Assembly: GCA_041685835.1 (NCBI GenBank)
Contig: JAWLEX010000002.1
Coordinates: forward strand, 5,615 to 69,614
Direction of reading: 5' to 3'
Length of the DNA stretch: 64,000 nt
Origin: JAIPEI01 sp041685835
GTDB lineage: Bacteria; Desulfobacterota; DSM-4660; Desulfatiglandales; HGW-15
The position numbers and the translations under genes are program-made. Position 1 is the stretch's first letter, and each line of letters begins with the position of its first letter. Below, piece by piece: positions 59,668-64,000 of this stretch. The notes beneath the pieces were generated by a model that worked only from the letters and a program-made list of their open reading frames with translations, did no database searches and had not been told where the DNA came from.

Positions 59668-61674
59668 CTATTTGCTAATCAGTCCCAGGGCCGCTTCAGC
59701 CACCCGTTCCCCTGTAATGCCGAATTTCTCGAAGAGCACCTTGGCGGGAGCCGAGGCCCCGAAGTGATCGATGCCTATCACCGTGCCCCTCTCACCTGTG
59801 AACCGGTGCCAACCCTGCGTGGCCCCGGCCTCAACAGCGACACGAATGGGGATGTCCGGGGGAAGTACCTCCTTGCGGTAGGAATCCGGCTGGACATCGA
59901 AAAGCTCCCAAGAGGGCATGCTCACCACACGGGCCTTCTTTCCGGCCTGCTCGAGACGATCCGCCGCATCCAGGGCCGTGTGTACCTCGGAGCCTGAGGC
60001 CATGAGAATCACCTCGGGTCGGCCGTCCTCGGGGTCCCTAAGCACATATGCGCCGCGCCTCAACCCTTCGGCCGGGCCGAACTTCTTGCGGTCCAGTGTG
60101 GGTAAGCCCTGCCGGGTCAGGCTCAGGAGGGTCGGGCCGTCGGTCTTCCGCAGGGCCCATTGCCAGGCCTCTCTCGTCTCGTTGGCGTCACACGGCCGGA
60201 TCACGGTGAGTCCCGGGATCGCTCGCAGGCCTGCGAGTTGCTCTATGGGCTGATGAGTGGGGCCGTCCTCTCCCAGGCCTATGCTGTCGTGGGTCATGAT
60301 GTATATGACCTGCAGGCCCATCATTGCGGCCAGCCGAATCGCGGGTCGCATGTAGTCGGAAAAAATGAGGAACGTGCCTCCGTAAGGAATGAGCCCTCCA
60401 TGAAGGGCCATGCCGTTCATCACGGACCCCATTGCATGCTCGCGGACGCCGAAGTGGATGTTCCGGCCGTGGTATTGCCCGGATTGAAAAACCGGTTCGC
60501 CTTTGATCACGGTCTTGTTCGAGGGAGAGAGGTCTGAGGAGCCTCCAACCAGGTTCGGGAGGAGCGACGCCACAGCGTTCAGAATGGTCCCGGATGCGGC
60601 CCGGGTGGCCGTACCCTTGGCATCAGCCTCAAAGGCCGGGATCGTGTGGTCCAGGTCGGAGGGGAGTTCTTTTCGTATCCACCGGTCCAATTCCTGGGCC
60701 GCCTCTGGATGGGCTTTCCCATAGGCCTCGAGCCTCGAATCCCAGTCCGCGCTCCAGTCACGGCCCCGCTCCACGGCGTCCCTGAAGTGCTGAACCGCCC
60801 TGTCCGGCGTGTGGAAAAGGGGCTCCAGGGGCCACGCCAGGTTCTCCTTGGTGAGACGCAGTTCTTCTTCGCCCAGTGGCTCTCCGTGCGCCGAGGACCG
60901 GTCCTGCTTGTTGGGGCTGCCGAAACCGATGTGGGTTCTGACGGCGATGAATGAGGGGCGGTCTTTCTCCAGCCGGGCCGCGGTGACGGCCTGCTCCAGG
61001 GCATCCGGATCGCTCCCGTCCTCGACTCTAAGGACGTGCCATCCATAGGCTCTGTACCGGGCCTCCCGGTCCTCGGTAAAAGCCAGGTCAGTGCTGCCGT
61101 CAATGGTGATACGGTTGTCGTCATAGATACAGATCAGCTTGCCGAGCCCGAGGTGGCCGGCAAGAGAGGATGCTTCATGGGACACACCTTCCATGAGGTC
61201 ACCGTCTCCGGCCAGGACATAGGTGTAATGGTCCACTATCTCGTGGCCGGGCCGGTTGAACCGGGCCGCGAGGAACCGCTCGGCCACGGCCATGCCCACG
61301 GCGTTGGCCAGGCCCTGTCCCAGCGGGCCGGTGGTTGTCTCCACTCCCGGGGTGTGACCGTACTCGGGATGACCGGGGGTGCGGCTGCCCCACTGCCTGA
61401 AGTTCCGGAGCTCATCCAGGGTGAGGTCATATCCGGTGAGATGGAGGAGGCTGTACAGGAGCATGGAGCCGTGACCGGCGGAAAGGACGAAGCGATCGCG
61501 GTCGGGCCACTCGGGCCTGGCCGGATCGTGCTTGAGAAAACGCGTCCAAAGGACATAGGCGGCGGGTGCGGCGCCCATGGGGAGGCCGGGATGGCCCGAG
61601 TTGGCACGCTCCACGCCGTCGGCGGAAAGCATGCGGATCGTGTTGATGCAAAGGACGTCCAGTTCGGAATTCAT
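59668..61674 (-). CDS. tkt: Transketolase
   Basis: A 668-residue thiamine-diphosphate enzyme moving two-carbon units in the pentose phosphate pathway. The start at 61674 (MNSELDVLCINTIRMLS) has AAAAGGGGGATG upstream; two earlier in-frame starts (61695, 61755) are possible. Visible are NSGHPGLPMGAAP, the TPP/Mg site VLAGDGDLMEGVSHEA, HDSIGLGEDGPTHQPIEQLA and GVREHAMGSVMNG. Convergent with the radical SAM gene. Confidence 0.96.
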   Translation of the reverse strand: MNSELDVLCINTIRMLSADGVERANSGHPGLPMGAAPAAYVLWTRFLKHDPARPEWPDRDRFVLSAGHGSMLLYSLLHLTGYDLTLDELRNFRQWGSRTPGHPEYGHTPGVETTTGPLGQGLANAVGMAVAERFLAARFNRPGHEIVDHYTYVLAGDGDLMEGVSHEASSLAGHLGLGKLICIYDDNRITIDGSTDLAFTEDREARYRAYGWHVLRVEDGSDPDALEQAVTAARLEKDRPSFIAVRTHIGFGSPNKQDRSSAHGEPLGEEELRLTKENLAWPLEPLFHTPDRAVQHFRDAVERGRDWSADWDSRLEAYGKAHPEAAQELDRWIRKELPSDLDHTIPAFEADAKGTATRAASGTILNAVASLLPNLVGGSSDLSPSNKTVIKGEPVFQSGQYHGRNIHFGVREHAMGSVMNGMALHGGLIPYGGTFLIFSDYMRPAIRLAAMMGLQVIYIMTHDSIGLGEDGPTHQPIEQLAGLRAIPGLTVIRPCDANETREAWQWALRKTDGPTLLSLTRQGLPTLDRKKFGPAEGLRRGAYVLRDPEDGRPEVILMASGSEVHTALDAADRLEQAGKKARVVSMPSWELFDVQPDSYRKEVLPPDIPIRVAVEAGATQGWHRFTGERGTVIGIDHFGASAPAKVLFEKFGITGERVAEAALGLISK

Positions 61675-61835
61675 CAATCCATCCCCCTTTTCCATGTCAT
61701 CCTGATTGTCTATTAAGCGATGGGCGTACTTTATCGCATCTGCCCCGGCTGTCAAGACCGCTTCGCGAAGTGGCCGGGTATGTGTAGGTGAAAACAGAAA
61801 ACCCTGTGATTCGCGGTTTCATTTTTTAGTTTTTA

Positions 61836-61866
61836 TATTCTTCGTGATCTTCAAGGCAAAAAGACG
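61836..61866. repeat. CACGAAG-type intergenic repeat, degenerate
   Basis: ATTCTTCGTGATCTTCAAGG in the 239-base gap between the DapA-like gene and transketolase. One unit is intact (CTTCGTGAT), the second changed. Nothing else recognisable is in the gap. Confidence 0.5.
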
Positions 61867-61913
61867 TGGGAACAGATCGGCCGGGGATTTAGATCAGGGG
61901 AGGCGGGTAGGGG

Positions 61914-62861
61914 TCAGGCATCCCCGTGCTGTTTCATCAGGTCATGAAGACGGTGAACCGGGTCTTCCCTGCGGAGTTCTTCCGGTGAGGCGGCGGGCTC
62001 AAAAACGCCCGCGAGATCAAGGGCCTCTCTAATGAGCCTGGCGGGTTCTTCGGCGTAAATGCCCCGCAGGGCCTCCAGGTATCGGCCCAGTTCCCAGATC
62101 CGTTTCAGGTGGTCGGGGTACCTCTGCTCTTCATCGGTCATACCGAGTGAAGAGGCCGTGATCCGCTGCCAGGCGGCCGGGGCCAGGTTGACCCCGGCGG
62201 AAAGGACACCGTGACGGCTGGGATGGGAAAGGAACTGGCCCTCATCGCCGTCGTAGAGCGGGAAACCGCTTCTAAACCGTACGGCCTTCTGGTAGTTTCG
62301 AGCCCGGTCCAGGGCACCCCGAAAGATCAGTCCGCTCACACCTTCCACGAGCGCCGTCTCTTTCAGTATGGCGGTGCGGATGTTACCCCGCTTCAAGGGG
62401 CCGGCCACCCGCTTAACCCGTTCCGGGTCGTTGAAAAGGATGATCGGCCTGGAAGAAAAGGAGGCCAGGTCTTTTAAGTGCTGAGGCAGGCCCCGGTTGC
62501 TGTGGTAGACAAGAGGCGTGTCCAGCCAGAAGATCTGCCCGGTGTATCCTTCCTTCTCTACCCCCTTCTCCAGCACCTCGAGCATGGAGCAGGTCTCTTC
62601 CTGAGTGTTGCAGGTGATCCATATTATCAGAGGTACGCATCCGTTGACCCGATTTATGGCGGACAGGAGCACGTCGAGACGTTGGGACTGCCCCAGGGCG
62701 GCCCCCTCCCCGGCGTCAGGGCCGCAGAGAAGAACCCCCTGAACGTGCTGAAGAACCCTGTCCAGGATCCGGTCGAGGCCGGGCCTGTCCACGGCGCCGT
62801 TAGGGCCGATCGGCGTGATCAGGTCGGCGATCAGGCCTCTGGGACACGTTGAATCCGCCAT
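61914..62861 (-). CDS. DapA/NAL superfamily protein with altered active site
   Basis: A 315-residue TIM-barrel protein resembling dihydrodipicolinate synthase and N-acetylneuraminate lyase (LIADLITPIGPNGAVD at the start). The Schiff-base lysine is kept in AILKETALVEG. The catalytic tyrosine of the YNVP motif is Phe here (ILFNDPERV), and the GTTGE loop is GPDAGE. It may be an aldolase of a different substrate or a non-catalytic paralogue. It overlaps kdsD by 62 bases and is probably co-translated with it. A role in sugar-acid or KDO metabolism is only a guess from context. Confidence 0.75.
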   Translation of the reverse strand: MADSTCPRGLIADLITPIGPNGAVDRPGLDRILDRVLQHVQGVLLCGPDAGEGAALGQSQRLDVLLSAINRVNGCVPLIIWITCNTQEETCSMLEVLEKGVEKEGYTGQIFWLDTPLVYHSNRGLPQHLKDLASFSSRPIILFNDPERVKRVAGPLKRGNIRTAILKETALVEGVSGLIFRGALDRARNYQKAVRFRSGFPLYDGDEGQFLSHPSRHGVLSAGVNLAPAAWQRITASSLGMTDEEQRYPDHLKRIWELGRYLEALRGIYAEEPARLIREALDLAGVFEPAASPEELRREDPVHRLHDLMKQHGDA

Positions 62862-63825
62862 TGAGCCTAAAATCCTCTCTTCCCAGAAGGTCGTGAAGGT
62901 GCACCACTCCGCGAATGTGCTTGCGGTTGTCCAGGATGGCCAAAAGGGTTATGGCGAACATCTCCATAAGGGCAAGTGCTTCCGCGGCGGACTGGTCTTC
63001 GTGAACGGTCTTGGGGGTCGAGGACATTAAATCCTCCGCCTTCAGGTTTCGGATGTCATCCCCCCGGGCCATAACCCGCCGCAGATCACCGTCCGTTATA
63101 ATGCCGGCCAGTTGCCCTTCTTCATTCACCACCAGGGTCGCGCCCAGGTGCTTGGCGTTTATTACCCGTATCACTTCAGCAAAGTCGTCCGTCACAAAGA
63201 CCACAGGGATGTTGTCGTTCGTGAGCATCACCTCTTTCACTTTCGTTGAGAGGCGTTCGCCAAGGCTCCCTCCTGGGTGGAACTTTCGGAAGTCCTGCTG
63301 GTCGAAGCGGCGGCTGTGGATCAGGACGACCGCAAGGGCGTCTCCCATGGCCAGGGCGGCCGTTGTGCTCGCCGTGGGGGCAAGGCCCATGGGGCAGGCC
63401 TCCCGTTCCACACCCACATCGATTGTCACGTCGCTCTCCCTTGCCATGATGGAGTCGAGCCCGCCGGTCATGGAAATGATTTTTGCCTTCATTCGTTTGA
63501 GAATCGGGAGCAGGTTGTTGATTTCGGCGGTATGGCCGCTGTTGGAAATGGCTACGACTATATCGTCGCGCGTCACCATGCCCAGGTCGCCGTGAATGGC
63601 CTCGGCCGGATGGAGGAACAGGGACGGGGTCCCGGTGCTGTTAAGGGTCGCCGATATTTTCCGGGCGACCAGGCCGGATTTCCCCATGCCTGTCAGAATG
63701 ACCCGGCCTTTGGATTCAAGGATCATTTGGACGGCCTTTTCGAACTCCGGGCCCACCCGGTCCACCAGATCCAGGATCGCCTGGGCCTCGATCTTCAGGA
63801 CTTCCTTGACTTGTTCCAGGATCAT
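62800..63825 (-). CDS. kdsD: Arabinose-5-phosphate isomerase (KdsD/KpsF)
   Basis: A 341-residue enzyme converting ribulose 5-phosphate to arabinose 5-phosphate, the first step to KDO of the outer-membrane lipopolysaccharide. The SIS domain is clear: GMGKSGLVARKISATLNSTG, FLHPAEAIHGDLGMV and ISNSGHTAEI. Two CBS domains follow (about 205-260 and 275-330). The start at 63825 (MILEQVKEVLKIEAQ) is the family start. About 25 C-terminal residues beyond the usual end (GREDFRLNGGFNVSQRPDRR and on) are read across the start of the DapA-like gene. Confidence 0.94.
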   Translation of the reverse strand: MILEQVKEVLKIEAQAILDLVDRVGPEFEKAVQMILESKGRVILTGMGKSGLVARKISATLNSTGTPSLFLHPAEAIHGDLGMVTRDDIVVAISNSGHTAEINNLLPILKRMKAKIISMTGGLDSIMARESDVTIDVGVEREACPMGLAPTASTTAALAMGDALAVVLIHSRRFDQQDFRKFHPGGSLGERLSTKVKEVMLTNDNIPVVFVTDDFAEVIRVINAKHLGATLVVNEEGQLAGIITDGDLRRVMARGDDIRNLKAEDLMSSTPKTVHEDQSAAEALALMEMFAITLLAILDNRKHIRGVVHLHDLLGREDFRLNGGFNVSQRPDRRPDHADRP

Positions 63826-63978
63826 GGCATTGTCACCGCCTTGTGCGCATGCGTTACAGCGCACGGTTTTATTATCATGAACCGCGCTTGACCACAAGAT
63901 TCAATATAAGCGGTGATCGGTGCCGGTGCCGGTGTCTGCTTGAAAACCCGGGAAATGGATGCTACAGATACTTACCTT

Positions 63979-64000
63979 GTGCCCATCCAGAAACGCTTTT
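63979..64000 (-). mobile_element. MITE-like repeat, copy 5 (cut by window end)
   Basis: The last 22 bases, GTGCCCATCCAGAAACGC plus TTTT, equal the left end of copies 1 and 2 in the same orientation. The rest lies outside the window. The bases before it are TTACCTT, the expected left half of a target duplication. Confidence 0.8.

Noticed and set aside
11140..61866. CRISPR array from the repeated CACGAAG words
   Set aside because: Units are 9-bp tandems scattered in single gaps, without regular spacers or cas genes.

Overview
The window is a 64 kb piece of chromosome, GC-rich overall (about 55-60% by eye), and reads as a Gram-negative bacterium most likely of the deltaproteobacterial (Desulfobacterota) type. 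The evidence is a meso-diaminopimelate MurE, a KDO-pathway arabinose-5-phosphate isomerase, and small families I associate with that group (DUF3786, AF1514-like, a YkgJ-type cysteine cluster, a B12-binding radical SAM protein). No ribosomal RNA is present, so the lineage is an inference from gene content.

Left part (1-6.8 kb): the C-terminal end of a sigma-54 activator; a small accessory group made of an acyl-CoA synthetase, a ketopantoate-reductase-like dehydrogenase, a broken second acyl-CoA synthetase and an IclR regulator; a DUF3786 protein; and two tRNA genes, Glu(CTC) and Gln(CTG). From 6.8 to 13.4 kb, minus strand, lies a complete peptide/nickel-type ABC importer (binding protein, two permeases, two ATPases). 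A queuosine-salvage-type gene (DUF2419) diverges from it.

Middle part (14.8-39.3 kb), mostly minus strand: housekeeping genes in short operons. These are ahcY-metK; panC and a deoxynucleoside kinase; tsaD-DUF2062-rsmA; a PP2C phosphatase; lysC with an HhH protein; pdxJ-acpS-tsaE; phoH-pgpH-ybeY; an AF1514-like protein; an HD protein with a PBP4-type peptidase (plus strand); an AAA ATPase; a methyltransferase; a Lon-like protease with a YkgJ-like protein; and Hsp20.

Right part: a full division and cell wall (dcw) cluster on the plus strand from 39.7 to 57.7 kb: mraZ, rsmH, ftsL, ftsI, murE, murF, mraY, murD, ftsW, murG, murC, murB, ftsQ, ftsA, ftsZ. It starts at a promoter overlapped by four MraZ-type boxes. 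Two extra small reading frames sit inside it: a shortened response-regulator receiver between murF and mraY, and a 58-codon frame coupled to murD. After the cluster come a radical SAM gene (+), then transketolase, a DapA-like protein and KdsD (minus strand).

The most unusual structure is a 176-bp mobile element without coding capacity, a MITE-like repeat. It occurs as four full copies (698-873, 6249-6424, 10944-11119, 13514-13689) and a fifth cut by the window end (63979-64000). It has terminal inverted repeats, a central foldback and 6-7 bp target duplications. One copy sits inside the peptide-transporter operon, 18 bp from a start codon. A second dispersed family consists of 9-bp CACGAAGAN tandem units in at least seven intergenic spaces.
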